NCBI GenBank assembly: GCA_032768795.1
Contig: CP136494.1
Span: forward strand, 1,550,001 to 1,614,000
Origin: Tremella fuciformis
Taxonomy: Eukaryota > Basidiomycota > Tremellomycetes > Tremellales > Tremellaceae
Length of the DNA stretch: 64,000 nt
Direction: 5' to 3'
Shown here: piece by piece, positions 22,818 to 34,113 of the stretch
Numbering within the stretch: position 1 is the first letter of the stretch
Layout of the letters: each line of letters starts with the position of its first letter
Program-made: the position numbers and the translations under genes
The notes under the pieces: generated by a model
Seen by the model: the letters and a program-made list of their open reading frames with translations, nothing else
Told to the model about the DNA's origin: nothing
Database searches by the model: none

Positions 22818-23692
22818 TACTAATGGGTGGTTTGGCGCGATACTAATCCCTTACGTGAACAGCCGACGCCTCCCGGGGACCTGCCGGGCATGGGTGGGCC
22901 ACTGGGCCAATGGACCGTCGTGCACCATGCGGTCACTGCGCCACCGCGCGCCGATGGCGTCTGCGAACACGTCGCCGCCGTCGATCCCCTCCCCCACGAC
23001 GAGCAGCTCATTCGCGTGACAGGGCAAGGGGCCATGGTAACTGTCTGTGATCTGCCTCGTTCCTCATTCCTCACCGAGACGCCTCCCCCTGGCGGCTGGT
23101 CGTGCAGCAGATCTACATTGCCGCACGGGATGTCATTGCATTGCTATGTGTCTGCAGCAAAGCAGGCGCAGGGCGGAGGAAAGATGACGTTTGTCTCTAC
23201 TGACTAGATGCTCGCGTCTAAAGCGTAAACTGTGCTCGTCGAGGTCGACGATCCCGATTGACCGTCTCGGCAGTGTGTAGCATCCTCGATTATAGAGCAT
23301 GCGGCTCGTACAGTACAGAGGCCATCGGCTTTGGCAAGACAGAGACTTTACGGTTTCGCAGCTGTGCTGCACGGTACAGTACAGCGGAGTAGTGAGTGCA
23401 TCAGGGCCGAGTCAAGGGATCCGGACATGTCGGAGGCGAAGATACCAGCAGACACGGCGATAGATCGTCTCTCTGTCTCTCTTGTTTTCACGTGTCTTTG
23501 TCGACCGTCTATTGTTCGAGGCGAGGCGGCTGGGCAGAAACACGCAGACGAGGGAGTCAGTGCGCGAATAGCGGTCAGAGGTGGACGCGTGGTGCATGCT
23601 ACCGCGGCGCCCGGACGACACAGCAGAGACAACATGACATGACAAACGATACTGTACACGGCCGGATGGCAGACAGGCAGACAGGCAAGCGG

Positions 23693-26600
23693 CTAATTCC
23701 TGCGGCAGCACCGCCCGAGCTGCCGCGTGACCCAGTACCAGAGACACTGCGATCAGCGACGGCCCGCGCCCTCGGCCGCTGCACGAGGTACTCACGCCCA
23801 AGAAGCGCACGCCCGAAAGGCCCGCGGTCGCCCAGAGGAGGTACATAAAGTACACCTGCTGTTTGTCCTTGAGCTCGAGCGAGCTGTTGCTGAGCGCATT
23901 CTCGATGCACGTCCCGTTGATCGGCACGACCACCGAATCGGGGCCGCCGTACGGATCAAAGTCGTCCGGGATGCACGCCTCGACGAGCTGTTTGGTCCGG
24001 TCGAGGCCGTTGAGGGTCTGGATGCTGATCGCAAGCGCGGCGTTGGAGAGGAGCCACACGCCGACCAGGCGCGTGCGGAAGGTCTTGTTCTGGTCCTGGA
24101 ACTCATCAGCCCCTCTGCGCTGCGCCGCGCGTTAAGACGGCCCGCTCACATCCATGCTCAGGCCTTCCGACGACTCGGGCGGTCGATAAGGCGCCACGGC
24201 CCGCTTGACCGTCTGCTGAAATGACTCGTCCAGCTCTTCCATGCCCTGCGTGTCAGCCTCGCTTTCCTCCGACCGAGCCATGTATTACCCTCTGAATATC
24301 TTCCACGACGCCCGCCTCGCCCGACTTGTCCTTGCTCGACGAGACGGCCGGGAGTGCCTCGGCCTTGTCCGAGCCTGCACCGTTAGCACGGACACGACGC
24401 TCAGAGACCGGTCCACGACATGCCTTTCGTACCCCACGACACGTCGTGTAGATTGCAAAACGCATACACGTTGAGCACATTGGTGAAAGACGGAGCGATC
24501 AGCATGTACTGCGGGAACGAGCTAAGCATGTGCCAGGGGTCGTTCTGGCGATCAGCTAAGCGACTTCTGAAGGGCGGTCAGCTAACGTAGATGATCGAGG
24601 CGATGAGATATATGCCTGGAGTCATAAGCCTCCATTGTGCTGGTGCAGCCCAGACTCACCGACTGTCGACATGACGGCTGCGACAAGCACGCCGTTGCTC
24701 GTTGTGAACAGGTGGACGAGCTTGTCCGCGATTGACCCGCTGATACTCAAGGCGTCCTTGTTCTCAGTCCTCTGTCAGGGACGGCTCTGACTCACCTCGA
24801 ACGCCTTGACAGACAAGATGACCGAGCAGACGATGAGGTAAGCGGCAAGCATCGCAAACACCCTGCGGGTGAGCTGTGGACAGCATGTCTCTTGTCAGCA
24901 ACGCGGCGTACCATAGCGTCAGGAGGTACAGGCCCTTTTCGCCCTTCGGCCGGTTTCCCAGGGCGAGCACGAACTGACATCAGTTCCGGGTTAAGCATAC
25001 AGCAGATGGACTCACTTGCAGCATGAGGAAAGCGATGTAGATCCACGCCAGCACCAAGTTGACCCACGTCGTCTGTGATCAGCTGGCGACTCGACGAGTC
25101 GTGTCGTACCCACAATGTCCGCCGTGACAAAGAGGTTAAGCTTGACAGAATTGGGAACCAGGTTGATGATGATGGAAAAGGTCAGCCAGAGGTTGGCCAG
25201 CGCAAACCAGGAGAAGACGAGGTTGAAGCTGGTCACTGTCAGCAACGCTTTGTGTCGCTCGAAATCATGCGAACAGGTTGTACTGCTCGTCAGTCCTTTC
25301 CACCGAGCGACAAGGTGGAAGAACGGACCAGAGCCTGGATATGAAGGAAGAACATGCGTATGGGCCCATGACCGCTCCGATACAGCCGGAAGAAGTGAAT
25401 CAACGCGTACTGAGCGTCACCACAATCGTTTGCACTCGGCCCCCAGGCCGACTCACCACCGAGGCAGCAAACGAGCCGTTCAGCCATCGGCGACGTTGAC
25501 TGATGAGCTCCGCCGCCTGCTCCGGCACGTCGGTCTCGGCCTTGCTGGGCTTGACGTACGACAAGACCCACTTGTCCCGCGCTTTGGCGACCAGCTCGAA
25601 GCACAGGATGCGGTCCTCGGCAAGGAACATGTTCTTGGTGAAGATGTTCATGCCGTAGATGCCCTTCTTGCCTAGGCGTGCCGCCACTTTTCGTCAGCGT
25701 TGTCTGTGCGATGGTGGACACTCACTGGTGTGGTCGCCGAAAAAGTACTGCTCGAGCGGCCTGCCTTGTATGGCGCGGTAGCGGTACGCCGAGAACGCCC
25801 CCGGAAGAACGCTCACGTACCCGAAACTGCTCTCGAGGGGCTTGTCCAGGATGTTCGACATCTTGTACTCAAAGTTTTGCGCCGCCACTAATGGGTTGAA
25901 CAGCTTTTTGCCCTTGTTGATCTGCGCGGTAATCTCCCCGCACGCGCCACCGAGATTGGGGTTGTTCTGAGGATCAGAGCTTTATGGTAGGATGAGGTCA
26001 GTCGCCCACGTAGAAGGCCTCCCATACTGCACGTCAGAAGCGCCCGTGCACGGCAGTAGGGTTCATACGGTGATAGATTGCCTTGTGGCCTGGCTTTGTG
26101 CCTGCATCCAGCAGCACGCAGATCTCTGGATTGATCTGCTTGCCCAAAGCGTTGAACAGCCACCGATGCGAGTTGATCTTCTTTGAATTCTCCTGCTTCA
26201 GCACGAAGATGATCTGCACAGGGACCAGATTGTTCGGATCGCCCGGATGGGGCTGGACCAGCGTGGGCGTGGCGTCAATCGACAGCTGCGTCGTGTACTC
26301 GAAGATGTGCGCCACAGTCTGCTTGTCGTCCACCGCCTTCTTCAGCACGCCATCCTGGTACACGCCGATAGTGGCGAGGACGTCGAGCACCGAGGCGTCC
26401 ATGGGCCCGAGGCCATCCGCGATAAGCGCCACGACGATGCGCTGCCAGCCCGGGCGACCCTCTTCGGCGGTGCGGCGCCAGAACTTGGAGGCTTTGGTAT
26501 TGCATATATCCCTGATGTTGAGCATGACATTGTGCAGCGTGCGCGCGTATAGGATCTTGTCTTCGTTGTCTGCGCGTCAGTGTGCGCATCCTGCCGGCAG

Positions 26601-27321
26601 ACAGGGCGGACAGCTGGTTACTGCGATGAGAAGCTCGGTTTGGCGGCGGTACTGGTTGACCCGCAGCTGCCAGCCGTTGTCCGGGGTAAAGTCGTCCGGG
26701 TCGCAGGTCGCGGCTGTGTAGCGCATATGGGTGAACTCGCTCGACTTGGCTGGCTGTCAGCTCGCGAGCAGGTGCGCCATTCGCCCAGACCGACGGTTGA
26801 GCCACTTGGCCTCGACTGCACTGGATATGGGAGTCGGGACGGGGTATCTGAGCCATGAGTCGCGGTACCCAATTGAGCGAGACAGCGCACTCGGTCACCC
26901 AGTTGCCCTCGCGGGTCAGCTTGACGCGCCTGGTCGTCTGTCCTCGCTTCGGCAGGGTCTGGCGTCGGATGACATCCCATGCCGCCGACGGTGTAGTGGG
27001 CATGCCTCCGCCAGATACCTGCCCGGCGTAGGGGTCCACCGCGAGGAAACCATTGCCTGGCCTGCGATATGAGCTGGGTCGCGGTGGAATGACCCACCCG
27101 GCCGTCAAGGGCTTGCGCTCATCGTCGTCCTCCCCCTGCCATTGCATGACCTTGCCGTTGAGCTCCACACCCGCCCTGCGGCCATAGCGATTCTGCTGTC
27201 GCGCGTTGCTGGGGCTGTACGTCGGGGGATACGGCCGCGAGGGGACTTGCGGGACATAGGGCGAGCCCGCCAGCGAGGGTGAGGGGGTGTACTGTGTCTG
27301 TCGCGTGTAGTCTCTTGACAT
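23693..27321 (-). CDS. Chitin synthase (GT2, class I-III type)
   Basis: ATG at 27321; more than a dozen short introns; stop at 23693 after a short last exon encoding [17 protein letters not shown]. The N-terminal ~110 residues are Pro/Ser/Tyr-rich. Then come NWVTECAV and the [19 protein letters not shown] block of chitin synthases, [16 protein letters not shown], and the GT2 catalytic region with [37 protein letters not shown] and the product-site motif [10 protein letters not shown]. Several membrane helices follow ([50 protein letters not shown]). The enzyme polymerises UDP-GlcNAc into cell-wall or septal chitin at the plasma membrane. No myosin motor is present, which excludes classes V and VII; I do not assign a finer class. 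Confidence 0.93.
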
Positions 27322-29209
27322 GGTGAGTCTGAGCGTGAGATGCTGTGAGGAGAAGCAGTGAGATTCGGTCCGCGATACTATGCATACTGCGGAGGGAGCA
27401 CTGTGGTGAGCGCGAGGCCGCAACCGTCGATGAGGGCCGATGGTCTCCAAGCAGTGATGCGGGCATGACGACCCTCCGTCTGGAATTAGCAAGGGGTGAA
27501 ACATGCCCCGGTGTCAACAGCGGCTCGAACCAGGACATGTGCATAACAAGCCGTATGCGGTGGTGGTATGCGCTCACAGCCTTCGCGTTGAGTTAGGACT
27601 GGCTTATATGTACTGTAGTGAATGCAATGCTGCGACGAGTGTCAAGAGACGGATGAGGTCATTCGTGAGGCCAAGACCGCTGGAAACGCCTCGTCCGAAG
27701 CCTCAGGGCTCATCTCATCTCCTCCCCGCAGCGTCCTTCTCTTCCTGCTCTGTTCTTCTGGCCATGCATCGACCTGTGGCTTCGGCGTGTGGGTCTGCGA
27801 GTACACACTCTCCGCACTCACAACCGCAGGCAAGTCGCAATGCGGGGAAGCATGCTGGCTAGGTCGTAGATGGTAGACCGTTCGAGGCACTCGGTCACTT
27901 AGGTTCACCACCCCGGGACCTAGACCTGGAACCCTTGTGCGATCGAGAGCCAGGCCTCGTCGCTGACCGTATCGGAAGCTTCGACGGCGGCCTAGCAAGA
28001 GTAGACGGCGACGAGTTGGGCATGTGAGCCGGACGGGAAGGGCTAGATGCGCTCGCTCTGCCGTAGCTGTGCTCAGCCCTCCGGACACCTGCACGCCAGT
28101 GTCCGTCGTAGATTGCCCGTAGCCACAGCTTATCCTCCCTACCCCTGCTTATCTGCCCTGCATCTCTGCATTTCTTCGTGTCTCTCGGAACCCTAAGGCC
28201 TAAAAGATTGTCGGGGAAAAGATCCCGAGCCTCCGGTGTCCGGGAACAAGGACCGCAATTACAAGTCCAGGGAGAACATGGAGCTTCTCCTTCCCGCAAC
28301 ACTGCGCAGAGCGAGATGTGAGGGGCATGACGAATCGCCAGCTCGACATGATGAGAGTGGCTGAGGGTCAGACGGCGTGGACAGGCACTCATGAAGGTCC
28401 GACAAGGACATGCTCCTGGCTGGAAAATTCAGCAAGGACGAGGAGATAGGGTGGAGGTGGTCCTCGGTTCAAGACGATATCTCCTCGTCGTCGTCGCTGG
28501 GCTTGCTGTGCGAGCTGTCGTCGTCGTCTCGAGTCTTGTCGCAACGACGGTGACCAGCGAATTGGGCTGGACGCTGGTATCTGTCAGCTGGAGGGATCTG
28601 ATCAAGGTGAGTCACCTGGGTCATTGCTGGAACTGTACCCGAAAGGGATCTATGGTCTGTGCGTTCGGCACAGAGAGAGAGAGAGAGGGGTCTGTGCAAA
28701 CCCCCACACCCCCTCATCGTCATTATCATCTCTCCCCAAGCATCGTCAGAAGCACAGCACATCTGGCAACCCGTCTTCGAGACATGCAGAAGTTTCTCAA
28801 GCAACACGGCGACTCGCCTTCTCTGAACACCTCCCTGCCGTCATCCTCACCGTCGCCTCGACCTCTCTTGGCAATTCCTCGACTACCCGTCGAACAGGCC
28901 AGCCCACGTCTCAGGCCGCGTCTCGCCCTGATCACCCTCCCCCGTGTCTCCCCTCCTCGAGTGCCGTCCTACTCATGTCTCTCGTCCATTCCTCACAACA
29001 CTCGCCGATCGTATTTGCCTCTCCTCCCTGGTCGTACCCCAGCCCCTCATCTTGCACGTCCTCCCGTCCCGTCCCGCCGAGTCCCGACGTACGCGCTAGC
29101 GGCGACTGAGTCTACAGGAGTACTCTCTCGATCGCCCTTTTCCCCCTCACCCCTACCCTCATCTTGTCGGTTTCGCCTCTGACCTCGTCAGCCACAGCTC
29201 TGAGCCAAG
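27322..29209. promoter_or_regulatory. Long divergent intergenic region, chitin synthase / MHYT gene
   Basis: 1.9 kb between two divergent starts. There is an AG-rich microsatellite near 28671-28687 and Ser/Pro-rich low-complexity frames upstream of the MHYT start (28700-29180) that look like CT-rich 5' leader sequence rather than protein. I see no supported gene. Confidence 0.35.
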
Positions 29210-32170
29210 ATGCTCTGGCCACCAGAAGATATCTGGACCGGTGAGTCCTATACCCCCTCGAGAAACAGGTTGCGGCTGACGTCCCAGACGCCGACGCTCT
29301 GCGCGACTACTATGTCACCCACGCTATACCGCTGCGACCCCGGCCGGGTGTGCTCATCGTGTCCATCGTCGTGTCCATCCTCGGATCGTACGCCACTCTG
29401 CTCTGTCTCGGTCGGCGAACAGCGTCCAAGGGTTATCGCAACCATGCCCTCTTGCTCCTCGCCGGTCTGTGCTTCTCGGCCGTCGCCGTATGGGGAATGC
29501 ACTTTGTCAGTATGATCTCGGTTCGGCTACGAGCCACGCCGGATGTCACTTGGTACCTCAAGGTACAGTCTTATTTGGTGGATTGTGCCCCGCTAACGAT
29601 CAGTTCTCCAAGGGCTTCACCGCCATGTCCCTCATCGTCCCTATGCTGGCCACCTTCCTGGCTTTTTACATCACCGGAGGCGTCGAGTTCCATCTGTACC
29701 GAGGTATCATCGCAGGTATTCTCATGGGTCTGAGTAGTACGTATCTCATCTCTGCCGCTGCGTCACTGACAGTCCAAGTCAGTTTGATGCACTACTCTGC
29801 GTCGTTTGCCCTGCCGTATCTCACCGTCGGCTATGAGGTGTGTACCACTCAAAGTAGATTCACCGCTCACGTTGTAGCCTGCCACGGTGGTATTCGCCAT
29901 CGTTATCGCCTGTCTGGCCGCAACGGCCGCCTTGCTGCTCTTCTTCCGACTGAGATCGCAATGGGAGGACTCATTCTGGAAACGAAGTCTCTGTGCCGTC
30001 TTCCTCGCGGCGGCCGTCTGTGGCATGCACTACCTCGGTCTCGGTGGCACGTCTTATAAGACCAAGTCCACCGCGGACACTACCGCACTCGCTAGCGGTG
30101 GTGGTCAGAGCACTCGACTCACCATCTCCATCTCGGTCATGTGTGGCGCCATCATCATCCTGACCGTCGTCATCTCCCTGTTCGACTTTTGGACAAAGAA
30201 GGGCACCCGTGCCAAAGCCAGGCACGTCATTCTGGCATCTGCTGCATTCGACCCCACTGGAAAGCTTCTCGTCAAAGCCGACGGTACTCTCCCCATGCAG
30301 ATCATCCAGACCGACGCGGACCTCAAGAAGCTGGTAGTCGAGCTCGACCCGCGTCAGGGCACTTTCCAGTGGCTGTACCAGCTCGCTTTTGTTTGGCACA
30401 GCATCACACCCTACATCGCTGAGATCTTGAGGAGCGTGGCGAAGCGTCGTCTCGGTGCTGGCGCCGACTTGATCGACCTATCCATCCCGGCCAACTCCCG
30501 CGAGTCGTTCTTGTTCCGCCGCCGGTTCATCGAAGCAGCAACCATGTTGGCGCAGTCGGTCGACATCTCTGTCGAAGCCTTGGGCCACCTGCTCGACCGC
30601 GTGTTGACTACCGGTACCATGGAACCCGAAGGTCCTGCCGCGCTGGCCGCACTGGGACAGACTGACGATGAAAAGGCTGTCCCGGCCATCCCTATCCGTT
30701 TCCACGGATCTGAAGGTGTCATGCTCTTCCTCGTTCGTGAGATTAGCAATGCGGCCCCATTCGACACTGGCGAGCCCGGCCAGGACAAGGCTATCTCTAC
30801 CGACAACATCGACCATTACCTCCAGCGTGGCTACCGTATGACCGACACCCACTTCTTTGCTCGCGCTTTGGCAGACAATCTGGGTGTGCAAAAGGGTGAA
30901 ATGGATCTCTTCCTCTCGGCCTGCAAGACGTACGCTAAGCGAGGATCCAAGCCAGTCGTTCAGGCTGGTGGTATTTACGCCAGCATCTTTGGTGTCCGAC
31001 CGACTCTCGACCAACAAGGCGACATGGTGGTGTACAACTTTGCACGACATCAGATTCCCGCCTACAGACTGCCGGATGTCTGCTATCCCATGACCAACAC
31101 CATGACCAATTGGATCAACGAGTACAAGAACGTCACCATGGCCGAGCTGATTCATCGTGCCAATGTGGACATCTCGTTCATGGAGACACATGACTCTGGA
31201 CCGGGTTCCATTCAGAATGCCGAGGACGAGGCTCTGTATGAGTTCCTGACCTCCCTCGTGGTCGCCATGGACGCCCTTCTCACCGGTCTTCGACAATGGA
31301 GCGATATTGCCGACTTTGCGACTTTCTCCCCTGAGATTGTCAAAGTCCCCACCTCTGATGACGACACGACGTCGCCGTCACAGCTCATCATGCTCAATGC
31401 AATCCTCCCACTTCCGAATGGCGACCTCTCGCCTATTCAGTCGCGCCTTTCAGGCATTCAGATCCCGGAGATCGAGTCTGGTCGAGCCACGGGTGACAAG
31501 CCCCCTCCTCCTTTTGTCTACAGTCCGTGGACCCTCTTCGCCAAGGCTCAGGCAATGGTCAACCGTGACGCATCTTACTACGAGTTTGCCGAGTCCGTGC
31601 GCGCCGAGCTGCAGAACGTTTACCCGATCGAGCCAAAGGACTATGACAGCGAGAGTCTGCACGCAAGCAGCACCTACCACGAGAAGTCGAGTGGTGGTAA
31701 CCCCTTCACACCTCGTCAGAACAACGACCTCGACGTGACTGTCGTGGGGGACGACGAAGAGGTGATTGAGCAGAGCCCAACAAAGTCGATGAAGGAACTG
31801 CCTCCGAGAGTCGCTTCCAATGGTGTACTGCAGTCCCCAGCGATGCTCACTGCCAAGAAGAACGACCGGCCCAGCACCGGGTCGTCAATCAAGAAGGGCC
31901 TTTCCCACTTGTTGCACCGCCAACAGCCCAAGGACGCGCACGAGTCCGAGGAGAGCCTGGACAATGCGGGTCCTGCCGTCTACTCCAAGGTCCGACACAA
32001 GGCTGAGGGGTGAGTCCGCCGCTGTTCCTTGCATGATGTCGATAACTGTCAGATGGTGGATTCGCTGCATGGCCAGCCTCAAGACACACGAGATGGCGGG
32101 TCTCATTGGCAACATTGACCCGAGCGGTGCTGTGCCTCCTCCCGGCCGACTCAGGCGCGCGGAGCGCTAG
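29210..32170 (+). CDS. MHYT-domain integral membrane protein (putative sensor)
   Basis: Six exons (29210-29240, 29288-29562, 29604-29736, 29773-29837, 29878-32009, 32053-32170) give 917 residues. Residues 1-260 hold about seven hydrophobic helices carrying three MHYT-like motifs: WGMHFVSM, LMHYSASFA and CGMHYLGLG. This is the paired-helix MHYT unit first described in bacterial sensors and proposed to bind metal; the chemistry in fungi is not established. A seventh helix ends at FDFWTKKGTRAK, after which about 620 residues lie in the cytoplasm with no kinase or cyclase motif that I can see. Contains a helical region around VLFRREISNA and a disordered Ser/Thr-rich tail. Function unknown beyond likely sensing. 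Confidence 0.8.
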
Positions 32171-32421
32171 ACCAGGGCAGAGCTCGTCACCACCACCATC
32201 TCACCCATCACGACCGAACGAGAAACCAAGATAAAAGGTGGAGATTATGAACACGATATATCACTAGGCTCGTGTCACGCTTTCTCAACCGTCCGTTCGG
32301 ACCTATAGCATGTTTCTTTTTCAGGTTTACTATAGTCGTCCATACCATGCCATGTATCCTTGACGAAACGTTGTGATAGCGGTCGTGGAATACGATCAGA
32401 CTTGATGAATGTTCATCGTCA

Positions 32422-34113
32422 TCACGAGCAGCAGTTGACACCCGTGTCCAGCGCTTCCCCGACATCCAAGCGGCAAAAGCACGAGCTCTCGACTTGAACA
32501 TCGGCAGTAGCCAATGCCAACCGCAGCTGTGGCCTCACGGTCTTCGCCTCGGCCTCCCTCCCCAATCTCATCAGACACTCGTGGTACCCATGCAGGGCCC
32601 AGACGTTATTGGGATGCTGCACCGCCCTCGGCAACGAGTCGTCGTAGCCCAGATCGGCCGCGTAGGTCGTCAGCGCTTCTTCCACATTGCCCCGCTCGAG
32701 CTGGAGGGCCGCGTAGGCATGCCGCACCGGCTGCATCCACGACCACGGCTCGCCGTACGTTAGGTTGTCGTACCGGTAGATCGCCGTGCGCAGATGGTCG
32801 AAAGCGTCGTCGTAGTTACCCTTGCGGTACTCCAGCTCGCCATCGAGCATGGCGACGCCGACCTGCATCACGTCCAGCGCTTTGTTCGGGTAGATGATCC
32901 TCTCTGGTGAGATGCGCTCGACGGCCTCGAGGAACAACAGCCGCTCGGCCTCTGCGTGCTCGACTTCCCGTCGAGCCGAGAAGGCTATCGCTCGGGCGAA
33001 CCGGAGAAAGGCGGTGAAGATGACCCATTTGCTGGGGTCGGCCGGTATAGCCTCGCTGAGGATGTCGTCCCAGCGGCCGAACCGGACCATGACGTGTATG
33101 CGAGAGGAGAACTCTGGCTCGACAAACGTGCCCACCGGCCCGTCCATCACCGCCTCGGCCAACAGCTTCTGCTTGCCCGCGGCCGCTATCGCCGCGCCGT
33201 ACTTGCCGCAGTGCATGGCGGCGTAGATGAGGGTCGTGATGTCGTGCAGCCGGTACACCATGTAGAACCCCAGCGGGCCGGCCTGGCTGCTGGCGTACTT
33301 GTCCGCCGCGACCATCGCGAGCTCGTTGGAGGCTATCGCCCGGCGGTAGTCGCCGATCAGGATGTCGATGTGCGACGGCATGTGCCGCAGGTGCCCGCCG
33401 TCGGGCACGAGCGAGATGAGGCGGTCGGCGGCGGGGACGGCGCGCTCCGGATGGGGAGACAGCTCGGTCAGGTGGATGTAAAAGTGCAGCAAGCCCGGGT
33501 GTTCCATCGCCTTGGGATCGCCCATCGCGCGATCCATCACGGCCGCTGCCTCGTCCCCCTTCGAGCCGGGCGTCGGCAGGCCGGTCCGCAGGTCCCACAG
33601 TTTCCAAGGGGTCAGGTTCATCATCGCCTCGGCGTAGATGGCCGCGACGTCCAGGTCGTCCGGGTGCGCGGCGTACACCTTGCTCATGGCCTCGACGTAC
33701 GCTCGCTCCCAGCTCGCATAATCCCTGTCCTCGGACGTGCGCGGCAGTCGTGCCACGAGGGCGTCCACCAATGCCGCCTCGACCGGCGCGGCGGTAGGGA
33801 GCAGCCGCCTGGCCCGCTCGAGCGCCTGGGAGATCTGCACGAGGCTCGCGTCCACGTCTGCCTCGCCCAGCGCCCCCCATTGCTTGTTGTAGTTGGCGCC
33901 GAGAGCGTACGCGATGCCCCAGTACGCCATGACGCATGTGTCATCGTGCGCAAGGGCGCGTCGAAAGCACACGACGGCCTCTTCGTGGTGGAACGCAAAC
34001 GTCCATATGAGCCCGCGGTCAAACCATGTCTGCGCGTCCGGGCTGCTGGTGGCGATGGGCCGATGGTATGTTCCGAGGTCAAAGTACGGCTCGCTCGCAG
34101 CGACAACCTTCAT
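32422..34113 (-). CDS. Intronless tetratricopeptide-repeat protein, bacterial-like
   Basis: One uninterrupted frame of 563 residues, with no intron in a window where most genes have several. TPR-like helix pairs are visible: WFDRGLIWTFAFHHEEAVVCF, VMAYWGIAYALGANYNK, LHFYIHLTELSPHPERAV, ADRLISLVPDGGHLRHMPSHI and GRWDDILSEAIP. The LWDLRTG...HPGLLHFYIH...HMPSHI order is one I associate with bacterial TPR proteins of unknown function. No signal peptide. It ends with a Cys cluster (SSCFCRLDVGEALDTGVNCCS). GC content and codon use look like its neighbours', so any transfer would be old. Partner and role unknown. Confidence 0.82.
   Translation of the reverse strand: MKVVAASEPYFDLGTYHRPIATSSPDAQTWFDRGLIWTFAFHHEEAVVCFRRALAHDDTCVMAYWGIAYALGANYNKQWGALGEADVDASLVQISQALERARRLLPTAAPVEAALVDALVARLPRTSEDRDYASWERAYVEAMSKVYAAHPDDLDVAAIYAEAMMNLTPWKLWDLRTGLPTPGSKGDEAAAVMDRAMGDPKAMEHPGLLHFYIHLTELSPHPERAVPAADRLISLVPDGGHLRHMPSHIDILIGDYRRAIASNELAMVAADKYASSQAGPLGFYMVYRLHDITTLIYAAMHCGKYGAAIAAAGKQKLLAEAVMDGPVGTFVEPEFSSRIHVMVRFGRWDDILSEAIPADPSKWVIFTAFLRFARAIAFSARREVEHAEAERLLFLEAVERISPERIIYPNKALDVMQVGVAMLDGELEYRKGNYDDAFDHLRTAIYRYDNLTYGEPWSWMQPVRHAYAALQLERGNVEEALTTYAADLGYDDSLPRAVQHPNNVWALHGYHECLMRLGREAEAKTVRPQLRLALATADVQVESSCFCRLDVGEALDTGVNCCS

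Larger units (their letters stand above)
21758..23692. other. Long intergenic region with simple repeats and an inverted repeat
   Basis: Between the arrestin-like start and the chitin synthase stop. It contains a (GA)n run, a (GGT)n run and a nested inverted repeat, listed separately. A minus-strand frame at 22278-22538 is 86 codons but ends in a threonine run made by the GGT repeat and has no recognisable domain. A GC-rich plus-strand frame at 22827-23207 likewise lacks motifs. I call no gene here. Confidence 0.4.

Noticed and set aside
22827..23207. GC-rich plus-strand frame in the chitin synthase 3' region
   Set aside because: High GC favours long chance frames; no motif, no intron evidence, antisense frame equally long.
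28391..29182. 263-codon plus-strand frame upstream of the MHYT gene
   Set aside because: Ser/Pro-rich translation of CT-rich leader DNA; ends before the MHYT start without a splice link.
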